A stretch of 64,000 nucleotides of DNA from Phycobacter azelaicus (GTDB taxonomy: Bacteria > Pseudomonadota > Alphaproteobacteria > Rhodobacterales > Rhodobacteraceae), in contig NZ_WKFH01000003.1 in NCBI RefSeq assembly GCF_014884385.1, forward strand, positions 992,001 through 1,056,000. Reading direction: 5' to 3'. Positions within the stretch are counted from its first letter, which is position 1; the number at the start of each line of letters is the position of its first letter. Under the pieces are notes generated by a model. That model worked only from the letters and a program-made list of their open reading frames with translations, had not been told where the DNA came from and did no database searches. Position numbers and translations under genes: made by a program. Below are positions 43,356 through 52,844 of this stretch, one piece after another.

Positions 43356-44777
43356 ATGGCCCGCATTGATATTATACGGATGGATGGCACGCCGCGCGAA
43401 ACCGATCATGGGGTTCGCTCGGATACATCGTCACGAGGTGTCGACCTCGACGGCGCCCAGATCACGGCGACCTATGCCGATGGCAGCACCGAAACGCTGA
43501 CCTGGAAGGCACTTGATCCCTATACGACCGGTGGGGCCAGCGGCAGAGACATCGACATGTTCTTTGGCTACAGCTGGCACGAGCTGACAACGACAAAAAC
43601 GCTTGCATCGCTCAGCATAGATCTGGCGCCGGCAAATTCGGTCTTCGATACAACCACGGCCATGGGAGACGATCCAAGTGATCCTTCCACCCCAGGCTCG
43701 CTCAACGGCTTTCCGTTCAAGCTGGGGCCGGATTATGAAGAGACTATCGGCGTTATCACGACGACATATTCGGGGATCGTGAATCTTTCCGGCAGCGCCC
43801 CAGTCGGCGATCTCTACACGGTGATGACAGTCGATTTTTCCGGCCTGCCCGAAGGCGGGCTTTTGGGTCGGCTGGACTGGAATTCTGATATCGATACGCT
43901 GACAGGCCCGTTCAAAGACACCCTGGATGCTGTGGATGACGTCCTAACGGTATCGGGCGATGGCTCTGAGCAGCTCAATATCCTGGACAACGACCAGCAC
44001 CGCGACGGCACTGAGCTGAGAATCACTCAGATCAACGGCCAAAAGGTTGTGCCCGGTGGAACGGTAACCCTGCCCAGCGGCGAAATCGTGACGCTGAACG
44101 GAAATGGAACCCTATCGATCACCAATGCCAGCTCGGTGAATGAAACCAACTCATTTTCCTACACGGTAGACGATGGGGCCGGGCTTTCCGATATCGGGTC
44201 CGTCACGGTCACAACACAGGTCAAGGCGCCACCTTGTTTTGTGGCTGGAACGCTCATCCAAACCAAGCGAGGCAACGTCGCGGTCGAGCACCTGCAGATC
44301 GGCGATCTAGTTGTTACCCGTGATCATGGCCCGCAGCCCTTGCGCTGGATCGGACGCTGTCGCCGCCGGGCTGAAGGACGCAATGCTCCGGTTGCCTTTG
44401 CCGCCAATGCCATCGGTAAGCACGGCCCGATCTCCGTCTCACCAAATCACCGCGTTCTGCTGCAATCCGAACTTGCTGAGCTGCTATTTGGTCAAAGCGA
44501 AGTGCTGGTAAAGGCCAAATACCTGTTGAATGACCGAACCATCCGGCGTGACGCCCATGGCCGTCCGGTAACCTATATACATCTGTTGTTTGATCAGCAC
44601 GAAATCGTTACCTGCGACGGTTTCCTCAGCGAAAGCTATCACCCGGGCGCAGAAACGCTGGAGAGCTTCGATGCGGCCACCCGCGCCGAAGTTCTGGAAC
44701 TGATGGCTGCGATGGACGGCCACGGCCCTGCGGCACGACTTGCGCTCAAGGCCCACGAAAGCTTCCTTCTGTCGTGA
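43356..44777 (+). CDS. secreted-type protein with Hint (hedgehog/intein) domain
   Basis: A 473-residue protein. The first about 190 residues are beta-rich without a recognised family. Residues about 190-285 look like an Ig/cadherin-like repeat (D-D-V-L-T-V, N-I-L-D-N-D, S-F-S-Y-T-V-D-D-G). From C294 (P-C-F-V-A-G-T-L-I-Q-T) a Hint domain follows with D-L-V-V-T-R-D-H-G-P-Q-P-L-R-W-I-G and S-P-N-H-R-V-L. There is no classical signal peptide, so type I secretion is likely. Hint_2 proteins are common in roseobacters and their function is largely unknown. Confidence 0.85.
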   Translation: MARIDIIRMDGTPRETDHGVRSDTSSRGVDLDGAQITATYADGSTETLTWKALDPYTTGGASGRDIDMFFGYSWHELTTTKTLASLSIDLAPANSVFDTTTAMGDDPSDPSTPGSLNGFPFKLGPDYEETIGVITTTYSGIVNLSGSAPVGDLYTVMTVDFSGLPEGGLLGRLDWNSDIDTLTGPFKDTLDAVDDVLTVSGDGSEQLNILDNDQHRDGTELRITQINGQKVVPGGTVTLPSGEIVTLNGNGTLSITNASSVNETNSFSYTVDDGAGLSDIGSVTVTTQVKAPPCFVAGTLIQTKRGNVAVEHLQIGDLVVTRDHGPQPLRWIGRCRRRAEGRNAPVAFAANAIGKHGPISVSPNHRVLLQSELAELLFGQSEVLVKAKYLLNDRTIRRDAHGRPVTYIHLLFDQHEIVTCDGFLSESYHPGAETLESFDAATRAEVLELMAAMDGHGPAARLALKAHESFLLS

Positions 44778-44938
44778 TCTTCCCGCAAACCGGAGTATCC
44801 GCTCCGGCGCCACAGAATCGCGTGGATCACGCAGGGGCGATTGGTATCCCTTGGGTGCCAAAGTGCGACCATTGATTATACCACCGTGAGGCGCTTGACT
44901 CCCGATCCTCCAGCACCTAGCAAAATCTCCAACGTTTT

Positions 44939-45619
44939 GTGGACTGGTGGATAGTTTTGATCTTTGGGGGGAGATATCGTGAGGACGACACCGTCGTCGA
45001 AATGCTGGCGTCCGCCCTGCGGCGCGACATTTCCTTTGGTGTCCTGGCCCCGGATCAGAAACTCAAGATCGAGCAGTTGCGACAGCGCTATGGTGGGTCG
45101 AACCACTCGATGCGTGAAACGCTGCGGATGCTCACCGTCGAAGGCATGGTTGAGGCTACCGCCCAGCGCGGATTTCGCGTCACCTCGGCCACCGATCAGG
45201 ACCGCAACGATATTCTGCTGATGCGCCTCAGCCTCGAAGCGCTGGCACTGTCGCGCGCGTTGCAGCATGGCGATGTGGACTGGGAGGCCTCGGTGATGGC
45301 CGCCGCGCACCGTCTGGACAGAGCGGATCACGCGGTTCAAAGCAGCCCCGACGATGTCACCGCGCTGGAATGGGACGAGACCTGCCGCGCCTTTTCCTTT
45401 GCTGTGCTGGGTGCCTGCGACAGCCCACGCATGCTCGACACCATCGGTCGCCACTTCGATCAATCGCGCCGGTTTCGCCTGGCTCTTTTGCGTGAAGGGC
45501 GGATCGATTTTGCAGAACGTAGCAGGCGGCGGGTGGCCTTGAAGAATGCCATTATCGCGAGGGATGAAGCTACGGCTTTGGCCTTGCTCGAAGATGATAT
45601 CCGCGCCGAGATGACGTAG
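44939..45619 (+). CDS. GntR-family (FCD) transcriptional regulator
   Basis: An N-terminal winged helix (L-K-I-E-Q-L-R-Q-R-Y-G-G-S-N-H-S-M-R-E-T-L-R-M-L, then G-F-R-V-T) is followed by a helical FCD ligand domain. The frame opens at GTG 44939 (226 residues); the N-terminal 20 residues look atypical, so ATG 45002 or another nearby codon may be the true start. It lies 51 nt upstream of an ABC importer operon and is presumably its regulator. Confidence 0.82.
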   Translation: MDWWIVLIFGGRYREDDTVVEMLASALRRDISFGVLAPDQKLKIEQLRQRYGGSNHSMRETLRMLTVEGMVEATAQRGFRVTSATDQDRNDILLMRLSLEALALSRALQHGDVDWEASVMAAAHRLDRADHAVQSSPDDVTALEWDETCRAFSFAVLGACDSPRMLDTIGRHFDQSRRFRLALLREGRIDFAERSRRRVALKNAIIARDEATALALLEDDIRAEMT

Positions 45620-45670
45620 GCGCGACAGGGGATTTGAACGACAGGTTGCTATTTAGGGAGGAGCACCACA

Positions 45671-46693
45671 ATGACACCATTCAACAGACGTCAGGCCATT
45701 GGCCTGCTCGGCGCAGCAGCGGCAACCGGCCTTGCCGCCCCGGCCATCGCCAAGAACAGCAAAGCCGTGGTTGGCGCGCTGAGCCTCACCAGCCACTCTG
45801 GCAGTTTCATCGCCGTGGAGCGCAACTACTTTGCCGAAGCCGGGCTGGATGTTGAGCTGAAGTTTTTCCAGGCGGCACAGCCGATGGCGGTTGCCATTGC
45901 CAGCGGAGACGTGGATTTCGGCGTGACTGCGATTTCCGGCGGGCTGCTCAGCCTCGCGCAGAAAGGCGCGGTCAAGGTGATCGGCGGCGCCCTGTCCGAA
46001 GAGGCCGGTATCGACGGTCAAAAGATCCTAGCCTCGGACGCCGCGTTCCAGGCCGGCCTGACCAGCCCAGAGGCGCTGGGTGGCAAACGCTTTGGCATGA
46101 CAACAGCCGGGTCGTCCTTCCACTACATGGGATCGAAGATCGCCGCCGCACATGGGGTAGAAGATCTCAAGTTCGTGCCCCTGCAGAAGGTCGGTGCGAT
46201 CATTGGCGCCCTCAAGTCCGGACAGATCGATGCCTGGTCCATCGTGCCGCATATCGCCAAGGCTTTGGCAGGTTCGGGTGCAGTTCATATTATCGGAGAC
46301 GTGGCCGATTACCTACCGGATTATCAGGTGACAACTGTCTTCACCTCGGCGCAGAACGCATCCAGCGACCGCGCGCTGGTCGAGACCTTCCTTTCGGGCT
46401 TTACCCGCGGCGTGAGCGATTTCAACGCCACCATGGTTGAAAAATCCCAGGGCGATGCGGCGATCGACGAGATGGTGCAACTGATCCACAAATACGTCTA
46501 CACCGACCGGCCGCTGGAAAAGGCGGCGCCTTCGATCATCAATGGCGCCATGCGCATCAATAAAGGCGCGGCGATCAATGTCGCTTCGGTGCGCGACCAA
46601 CTGGAGTGGATGCAATCGGCAGGGCTGGTAGACAGCGCCATCACGCTCGACACCTTCCTTGACACCTCTTACGTCGACACCATCGGCGCCTGA
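45671..46693 (+). CDS. ABC transporter substrate-binding protein (NMT1/SsuA-like)
   Basis: A 340-residue exported binding protein with a Tat-like leader (N-R-R-Q-A-I-G-L-L-G, cleavage near A-P-A-I-A-K). The S-G-S-F-I-A-V-E-R-N-Y-F-A-E-A-G-L-D-V segment and I-A-S-G-D-V-D-F-G match the NMT1/aliphatic sulfonate/taurine class. The ligand cannot be read from sequence. GGAGG precedes the ATG. The ATPase and permease genes follow. Confidence 0.88.
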   Translation: MTPFNRRQAIGLLGAAAATGLAAPAIAKNSKAVVGALSLTSHSGSFIAVERNYFAEAGLDVELKFFQAAQPMAVAIASGDVDFGVTAISGGLLSLAQKGAVKVIGGALSEEAGIDGQKILASDAAFQAGLTSPEALGGKRFGMTTAGSSFHYMGSKIAAAHGVEDLKFVPLQKVGAIIGALKSGQIDAWSIVPHIAKALAGSGAVHIIGDVADYLPDYQVTTVFTSAQNASSDRALVETFLSGFTRGVSDFNATMVEKSQGDAAIDEMVQLIHKYVYTDRPLEKAAPSIINGAMRINKGAAINVASVRDQLEWMQSAGLVDSAITLDTFLDTSYVDTIGA

Positions 46694-46708
46694 GGCAACT
46701 GAAACCAT

Positions 46709-46736
46709 CGCGGGGCAGCACACGGCTTGCCCCGCG
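46709..46736 (+). other. stem-loop between binding-protein and ATPase genes
   Basis: Perfect 9-bp stem CGCGGGGCA / TGCCCCGCG with a 10-nt loop and no T-tract. Such hairpins after a binding-protein gene usually protect its mRNA so that more of it is made than of the ATPase and permease. Confidence 0.6.
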
Positions 46737-46758
46737 TATTGATCAAGGGCCAGGATCC

Positions 46759-47526
46759 ATGGATATTCGACTGGACGGGGTCAGCCATCGCTATGGCAGC
46801 ACAGAGGTGCTGCGTGACATCTCGCTGGACGTACCTTCCGGGCAGATCGTCTGCCTTGTTGGTCCGTCGGGCTGCGGCAAATCCACCCTTCTTCGGTTCA
46901 TGGGCGGCCTTGAAAAGCCCGAGGCGGGGCGTGTGCTGCAAATCGGCACGCCGCCCGAGGGCTGCCTCAATCCACTGACCTATGTCTTTCAGGACTTCGC
47001 CCTGCTGCCCTGGCGCAGTGTCGAAGGGAATATCTCTTTGGTGCTGGAGGATCATGGCATTAAGGGCAAAGCCGCGAAGGACATCATCCAGGACGTTCTG
47101 GGTCGCACCAAGCTCACCGATTTTGCGAAGGCGCTGCCGAAACAGCTGTCGGGTGGTATGAAACAGCGGGTTGCCATCGCCCGCGCCCTTGCGGTGAACC
47201 CGGCGGTGATGCTGATGGACGAGCCGCTGTCAGCTCTTGATAGTCAGACCCGAGAGCTGTTGATGGACGATCTGATCACCCTCTGGACACGGGCCCCTTT
47301 TACCGCTGTCTACGTGACTCACAACCTGGCCGAAGCGGTGCGCCTTGGCCATCGCATAGTCGTCCTGTCCCGGCGCCCGGGCCGCATTCGCGAGGTGGTG
47401 GAAATCGACAAACCGCTGGCCGAGCGCGGCTATGCGGACCCTGATCTTGAAGAGGTGCAAAAGCACCTTTGGGATCTGATGCGCGACGAGGCCCGCGCCG
47501 CAGACGAGGAGCTGTTACATGTCTGA
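46759..47526 (+). CDS. ABC transporter ATP-binding protein (SsuB/TauB-like)
   Basis: A 255-residue ATPase. Walker A at 35-43 (G-P-S-G-C-G-K-S-T), Q-D-F-A-L-L-P-W-R Q-loop region, signature L-S-G-G-M-K-Q-R, Walker B L-M-D-E-P-L-S-A-L-D, and Y-V-T-H-N. The F-Q-D-F-x-L-L-P-W form is typical of the nitrate/sulfonate/taurine importer group. It overlaps the permease start by 8 nt. Confidence 0.9.
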   Translation: MDIRLDGVSHRYGSTEVLRDISLDVPSGQIVCLVGPSGCGKSTLLRFMGGLEKPEAGRVLQIGTPPEGCLNPLTYVFQDFALLPWRSVEGNISLVLEDHGIKGKAAKDIIQDVLGRTKLTDFAKALPKQLSGGMKQRVAIARALAVNPAVMLMDEPLSALDSQTRELLMDDLITLWTRAPFTAVYVTHNLAEAVRLGHRIVVLSRRPGRIREVVEIDKPLAERGYADPDLEEVQKHLWDLMRDEARAADEELLHV

Positions 47527-48340
47527 TCTGGCACAAGGCACGGCGCCCCCCCAAGACCCAGTAGAAATCCGCTTTCGCGGCGCAGGCTTTGCCCCGCGGC
47601 CTCAGAAATGGGTGGGCGTTGCGGTTTTTGTGGTGCTGGTCGCAATCGTGGAATGGGGCACGCGCACGGGTTTTATCTCGGCGCTTACCCTGCCCAAACC
47701 CTCGGATGTGCTGGCCACTTTTGGAGAGCTTTGGCAGTCGGGCATGCTGTTCCAGCATCTTGCCCCATCGCTGACCCGGCTGGCCGTCGGAGCCTCCATC
47801 GGAGCAGGCATCGGGATCTGCGTGGGGGTGCTGATCGGGCTTTTCTCATACGTCCGCTCAGGCCTTGTTCCACTGGTCGCAGCCATCTTTCCGATCCCGA
47901 AAATCGCACTTTTGCCGCTGTTTGTGATCTGGTTTGGCATCGACGAGGGCTCAAAATATGCTCTGATTGCCTTTGGAACCTTCACGCCGACGGTGGTTGC
48001 CACCTATGGGGCGGTGGACAATGTTGATCGCTCATTGATCCGTATGGGACAGAGCTTCGGCCTCAGCTGGCTATCCATCGTGCGCAAAATCGTATTACCA
48101 GGCGCGATGCCCGGAATCCTGTCGGGACTGCGCATCAGCCTGGCCATTGCCATTATCCTGCTGGTTGCAGCCGAGATGCTGGGCGCGCAATACGGGATCG
48201 GGGCCTATATCCTTGAGGCAGGCTCGCTCTATGATCTAGAGCGGCTATTTGCCGGAGTGGTCATCCTGTCCCTGCTTGGTGTTCTGACCTCTGGAGCCAT
48301 TGGTCTGGTCGAGCGCCGCCTGCTCAGCTGGCGTTCCTGA
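47519..48340 (+). CDS. ABC transporter permease (SsuC/TauC-like)
   Basis: A 273-residue membrane protein with about six hydrophobic segments. The EAA-like loop and P-G-A-M-P-G-I-L-S-G-L-R-I-S-L-A are diagnostic, as is P-K-I-A-L-L-P-L-F-V-I-W-F-G-I. It completes the binding protein-ATPase-permease importer. Confidence 0.9.
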   Translation: MSDLAQGTAPPQDPVEIRFRGAGFAPRPQKWVGVAVFVVLVAIVEWGTRTGFISALTLPKPSDVLATFGELWQSGMLFQHLAPSLTRLAVGASIGAGIGICVGVLIGLFSYVRSGLVPLVAAIFPIPKIALLPLFVIWFGIDEGSKYALIAFGTFTPTVVATYGAVDNVDRSLIRMGQSFGLSWLSIVRKIVLPGAMPGILSGLRISLAIAIILLVAAEMLGAQYGIGAYILEAGSLYDLERLFAGVVILSLLGVLTSGAIGLVERRLLSWRS

Positions 48341-48408
48341 CCCCTTCAAAGGCTGCGAGCCGACAAGGTCCGTCGGCCCCGCCTCAGGCTGAACAGGACA
48401 AAGTCGGC

Positions 48409-49407
48409 TCAGCAATAGCGCTCTGGCCCGATCCATTGCGCGTCTGAATACCGGTCGCCATGAGCCCAGCCCACCGGAAGAATCGCGTCGATCCGGGCCA
48501 GATCAGCTTCGGACAGCACAAGATCAGCGCCCGCCATGCACTCATTGAGGTGATCAATGCTGCGAGTTCCTGGGATCGGAATTACATGCTCGCCGCGGCT
48601 CAGAAGCCATGCATTGGCCAGCGCCGCCGCCGAGGTGCCCATCTCGGCGGCAAGCTGACGGAACCCATCTGTTATCGCCAAATTCTCTGAAAGATTCGGT
48701 TCCATAAACCGAGGATTACCAGCCAGGAAGGGCAGGTTCGGAATCCGCTTCTTAGGGATCGGATTGTCCGTCAGCAAGGACCGCCCCACAGGTGAAAACG
48801 CAACCATCGCCACCCCCAGTTCGGCGCAGGCCTGCACAAGGCCAAGCTCAGGGAAACGCGTTGAAAGCGAATACTCCGATTGAACCGCAGCAATGGGGTG
48901 AACCTTCATCGCGCGCCTCAGAGTAGATGGCGCCACTTCGGATAGGCCAATCGCGCGGGTCTTTCCCTTCTTGACCAACCGGCCCAGATTTTCGGCAGTT
49001 TCTTCTGGCGTAAGACGGGGATCGCGGCGGTGCGCGTAGAAGAGATCGACACAGTCCACGCCAAGGCGCTGGAGGGATTGATCCAGTTCTGCCTCAAGGT
49101 GTTCGGCGGAGTTGTCAAAGCAGCGGTTGCCATCGGCGTCTTTCGTGATCGTGGCCTTGGTGGCGATGACAAACGCATCTCGTGCACCGGGATTGGCCCT
49201 GAGATAGGTGCCAATAGCGCTTTCGGATTTGCCCATGCCATAGACATTTGCCGTATCCAGATGGGTGACACCCAGATCGCGGCACCGGTTCAGGATCGCG
49301 TGGCTTTCAGTCTCGGTCGTGGGGCCGTACATGTCCGAAAAGGACATCGCCCCGTAGCCGATACAGCCGATCTCGGGGCCGTTGACGCCCAATTTGCGGG
49401 TTTTCAT
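48409..49407 (-). CDS. aldo/keto reductase
   Basis: A 332-residue NADP-dependent TIM-barrel oxidoreductase. The catalytic tetrad is D51 (T-H-L-D-T-A), Y56 (N-V-Y-G-M-G), K84 (A-T-K-A) and H in F-Y-A-H-R-R. The start was set at the ATG at 49407, where family sequence begins (M-K-T-R-K-L-G); the frame runs 95 codons further upstream without similarity. Substrate unknown. Divergent from the ATP-grasp gene. Confidence 0.92.
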   Translation of the reverse strand: MKTRKLGVNGPEIGCIGYGAMSFSDMYGPTTETESHAILNRCRDLGVTHLDTANVYGMGKSESAIGTYLRANPGARDAFVIATKATITKDADGNRCFDNSAEHLEAELDQSLQRLGVDCVDLFYAHRRDPRLTPEETAENLGRLVKKGKTRAIGLSEVAPSTLRRAMKVHPIAAVQSEYSLSTRFPELGLVQACAELGVAMVAFSPVGRSLLTDNPIPKKRIPNLPFLAGNPRFMEPNLSENLAITDGFRQLAAEMGTSAAALANAWLLSRGEHVIPIPGTRSIDHLNECMAGADLVLSEADLARIDAILPVGWAHGDRYSDAQWIGPERYC

Positions 49408-49639
49408 GCGGATAGTTCCCCATTCTGCCGATAAAAGTGCTACTCCTATCGTGGGGCAATCATCCCCGTTTGTCGAACCTTTGCAACTGTGTAGGCCCTC
49501 TTGCACGGCTTTCGACACAGCGTCCCAAGCACTTCTATGCCCAATATTTGTGCAAAAATCTGAAATGTCCAAGCTAAGATCCGCCTGCAATTGGCCCTTA
49601 TCTGTGCTGGCTGCTAGCGTGACCTCATCGGGAGATGCC

Positions 49640-51073
49640 ATGACAGAAAAAGCACCTATTTTCTTTGATGAGATGTACGGCAATGGGGACACAGCACGTG
49701 CCCCTTATGCGCAATACGCTGACTGGTTCAGCCGCGAAAACCCCAAAGACCTGATCAAGGAAGCTCGCGAGGCCGAAGACTTCTTTCGCCGCACCGGCAT
49801 TACCTTCAATGTTTACGGGGAAGCGGATGCCGAAGAACGGCTGATCCCCTTCGACATCATCCCGCGGATCATCTCCGCAAAGGAATGGAGCCGTCTTGTC
49901 AGAGGGATCGAACAGCGGGTTCGGGCAATCAACGCGTTTTTGCACGACATCTATCACCGGCAGGAAATCCTGCGCGCGGGCCGTGTTCCGGTCGACCTGA
50001 TTGCCCGAAACGAAGCGTTTCTGCCGATGATGGTAGGGGTCCAGCCGCCCGGCGGAATTTACACGCATATCGTTGGCATCGACATGGTGCGCACCGGAGA
50101 CGATGAGTTTTTCGTGCTTGAGGACAATGCCCGCACACCGTCTGGCGTGTCCTACATGCTCGAAAACCGCGAAACCATGTTGCAGATGTTCCCTGAACTG
50201 TTCAGCAAAGTCAAAGTGCGGCGCGTTTCGGATTATCCAGCCTCGCTTTTGAACTCTCTTGCCAATTGCATGCCGCCCGACCCCAGCCCTGATCGGACCG
50301 TTGCGGTGCTGACGCCGGGCATTCACAACTCGGCCTATTTCGAACATGCCTTCCTTGCCGACCATATGGGCGTCGAGTTGGTCGAGGGAACGGATCTGAA
50401 GATCGTCGACGGACGTATCGCCATGCGCACCACGCGCGGCTACAAGCCAATTGATGTTGTTTACCGGCGGGTGGACGATGATTTCCTTGATCCGCTGAAC
50501 TTCAAGCCGGACAGTCTACTTGGGGTGCCCGGTATTTTCGACGTTTACCGCGCGGGTCGCATAACTATTGCCAATGCGCCCGGCACCGGCATCGCCGATG
50601 ACAAGGCGATCTACAGCTACATGCCTGATATTGTTGAGTTTTACACAGGTGAGAAAGCGATCCTGCAAAATGTTCCGACATGGCGATGCTCTGAGCCGGA
50701 CTCGCTCGCCTACGTTCTGGACAACCTTGCCGACCTTGTCGTGAAGGAAGTGCATGGATCTGGCGGTTACGGGATGCTCGTCGGCCCTGCGGCCTCGAAA
50801 AAGGAACTGGCGGCCTTCCGAAAAAAACTGGAAGCGAAACCCGCAGGCTATATCGCCCAGCCGACGCTGGCGCTGTCGACAGTGCCGATCCTGACAAAGG
50901 CTGGCCTTGCACCGCGCCATGTGGATCTTCGACCCTTTGCTCTGTTCAGTCCGCAGGGCATCAATATTACACCAGGCGGCCTGACCCGTGTGGCGCTGAA
51001 AAAGGGCAGCCTTGTGGTCAACTCCAGCCAGGGAGGCGGCACCAAGGACACCTGGGTGTTGGAGGACGACTGA
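49640..51073 (+). CDS. circularly permuted ATP-grasp protein (type 2)
   Basis: A 477-residue protein of the circularly permuted ATP-grasp family, proposed to form amide or peptide bonds. Typical marks are F-D-I-I-P-R-I-I, the P-P-G-G-I-Y-T-H-I-V-G-I-D block, V-L-E-D-N-A-R-T-P-S-G-V-S-Y, V-K-E-V-H-G-S-G-G-Y-G-M-L-V-G-P and the C-terminal V-N-S-S-Q-G-G-G-T-K-D-T-W-V. Start set at ATG 49640 with GGAG upstream. It overlaps the alpha-E gene (TGATG). First of a four-gene set ending in Anbu. Confidence 0.9.
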   Translation: MTEKAPIFFDEMYGNGDTARAPYAQYADWFSRENPKDLIKEAREAEDFFRRTGITFNVYGEADAEERLIPFDIIPRIISAKEWSRLVRGIEQRVRAINAFLHDIYHRQEILRAGRVPVDLIARNEAFLPMMVGVQPPGGIYTHIVGIDMVRTGDDEFFVLEDNARTPSGVSYMLENRETMLQMFPELFSKVKVRRVSDYPASLLNSLANCMPPDPSPDRTVAVLTPGIHNSAYFEHAFLADHMGVELVEGTDLKIVDGRIAMRTTRGYKPIDVVYRRVDDDFLDPLNFKPDSLLGVPGIFDVYRAGRITIANAPGTGIADDKAIYSYMPDIVEFYTGEKAILQNVPTWRCSEPDSLAYVLDNLADLVVKEVHGSGGYGMLVGPAASKKELAAFRKKLEAKPAGYIAQPTLALSTVPILTKAGLAPRHVDLRPFALFSPQGINITPGGLTRVALKKGSLVVNSSQGGGTKDTWVLEDD

Positions 51074-52008
51074 TGCTGGGAAAAACCGCAGGAGGCGTGT
51101 TCTGGATGTTCCGCTATCTGGAGCGCAGCGAAAACACGGCGCGGCTGATCGAGGCAGGCTTTCGCATTGCCCTGACACGGCCGGGCAGCGAGGAATGGAC
51201 AAGCGTTCTGAAAACCGCCGCCGCTGAGCAGGCCTACCGGGAGGCTCACGGCGAGGTGGTGCAATCAAAGGTGATCGACTTTTTACTGCGTGATCCGCAG
51301 AACCCTTCTTCGGTGATGTCCTCTTATGCGCAGGCCCGCCAGAATGCGCGCACAGTGCGCACGGCCATCACGCAGGAAGTCTGGGAGGCGGTCAATGACG
51401 CCTATATCACCCTGAAGAAACGGCTTGCACGCCCGGTTGCCGAACGGGACCTGCCGGATGTTCTGGCACAGATCCGGCAGCACTCAGGACTGGTACGCGG
51501 TGCGCTGCATGGCTCGATGCTGCGCAATGACGTCTTCGATTTTTGCCGCCTTGGTACCTTTCTTGAGCGGGCCGACAACACCGCCCGCATTCTGGATGTG
51601 AAATACTACGTGCTTTTGCCCTCGGTCACGCAGGTCGGGTCCTCTCTCGACAATGTGCAGTGGGAGACGATCCTGCGCTCGGTGTCGGGGGTACGGTCTT
51701 ACAGCTGGCTCAATCAGGGCAAGGCAACCCCCATGGGGATTGCGGATTTCCTGATCTTCGACCCTAGAATGCCCCGAAGCCTGCGCTCTTCAGTGAACAA
51801 GATCCGCAGCAATCTAACGATGTTGGAGAACGAATACCTTGAACAGCACTCCTGCCATGAAACGGTGGAAAAGCTGCATCGTTGTCTGAGCACCAGCAGC
51901 GTCGAAGAGGTCTTTGAAGAGGGCTTGCACGAATTCCTGACGGAATTTTTGGCGAATATCGCGCGCCTTGGGGCCGAAATTGAGGCCGACTACAGGTTCA
52001 CGGAGTGA
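51073..52008 (+). CDS. alpha-E domain-containing protein
   Basis: A 311-residue all-helical protein of the alpha-E family that almost always sits beside this ATP-grasp type. The family start M-L-G-K-T-A-G-G-V-F-W-M-F-R-Y-L-E-R-S-E-N-T-A-R and the repeat-like F-C-R-L-G-T-F-L-E-R-A-D-N-T-A-R-I-L-D are evident. It probably acts as a partner of the ligase; no catalytic activity is known to me. Confidence 0.9.
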   Translation: MLGKTAGGVFWMFRYLERSENTARLIEAGFRIALTRPGSEEWTSVLKTAAAEQAYREAHGEVVQSKVIDFLLRDPQNPSSVMSSYAQARQNARTVRTAITQEVWEAVNDAYITLKKRLARPVAERDLPDVLAQIRQHSGLVRGALHGSMLRNDVFDFCRLGTFLERADNTARILDVKYYVLLPSVTQVGSSLDNVQWETILRSVSGVRSYSWLNQGKATPMGIADFLIFDPRMPRSLRSSVNKIRSNLTMLENEYLEQHSCHETVEKLHRCLSTSSVEEVFEEGLHEFLTEFLANIARLGAEIEADYRFTE

Positions 52009-52011
52009 CAA

Positions 52012-52815
52012 ATGCGACTTAAGATCGAACATTCCAGCCGATACAAATTTGATCACCCCACGCGCTATGGTCTGCAACAACTGCGACTAACCCCCAAAAG
52101 CCGCGTGGGTCAGAAGGTGGAACGCTGGTCAACGCAGATCGAGGGCGGCCGGATCGAGACCGAGTTTGAGGACCAGAACGCCAATCGGGTGTCTCTGATC
52201 TCCTTTGCGCCCGGAGCGCTTGAAATCCACGTGCGCTGTTTTGGCGAGATCGAGACCGAGGATCAGCACGGCATTGTCGGCAAGCACCGCGGTTTTCTGC
52301 CATTGTGGCTGTTCAAACGCTCGACCGATCTGACCCGCGCAAGTGCCAACGTGCGGCGCCTGACCAAGGGACTGCGGGATGCCCATGACAACGACATCAC
52401 GCTTTTGCACGATCTGTCGGCGCGCATCTTAGAGGCGGTGCCTTATGCGACTGGCGAAACCCATGCGGCCACTTCGGCCGATGAGGCGATCGAACACGGC
52501 TACGGCGTCTGCCAGGACCATGCGCATATCTTCATCGCGGCCGCGCGGGCGATGGATTACCCGGCGCGCTATGTCTCGGGCTACCTGATGATGGAGGACC
52601 GCGAACAGCAGGACGCCACCCATGCCTGGGCCGAAGCCCATATCGATGGCTTTGGCTGGGTCGGCTTCGACGTTGCTAACGGAATATCACCAGATGCTCG
52701 CTATATTCGCGTTGCAACGGGACTTGATTATCGTGAAGCCGCGCCCATTTCGGGGCTCAGGTTTGGCGCGGGCAGTGAAACCTTGTCGGTGGACGTGGCC
52801 GTGCAAGAGCAATAA
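52012..52815 (+). CDS. transglutaminase-like cysteine peptidase
   Basis: A 267-residue protein with an N-terminal beta-rich region and a transglutaminase fold. The triad is C167 (Y-G-V-C-Q-D-H-A), H204 (A-T-H-A-W-A-E) and D220 (V-G-F-D-V-A-N-G), residue numbers approximate. It starts 3 nt after the alpha-E stop. Proteins of this type are expected to cleave or transfer isopeptide bonds made by the neighbouring ligase. Confidence 0.9.
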   Translation: MRLKIEHSSRYKFDHPTRYGLQQLRLTPKSRVGQKVERWSTQIEGGRIETEFEDQNANRVSLISFAPGALEIHVRCFGEIETEDQHGIVGKHRGFLPLWLFKRSTDLTRASANVRRLTKGLRDAHDNDITLLHDLSARILEAVPYATGETHAATSADEAIEHGYGVCQDHAHIFIAAARAMDYPARYVSGYLMMEDREQQDATHAWAEAHIDGFGWVGFDVANGISPDARYIRVATGLDYREAAPISGLRFGAGSETLSVDVAVQEQ

Positions 52816-52844
52816 CAGGTCCGCAACAAGAGCGGAGCGTCGCC

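Noticed and set aside
44790..44807. CCGGAG/CTCCGG hairpin after the Hint gene
   Set aside because: Only six pairs and no T-tract, so it is too weak to call a terminator.
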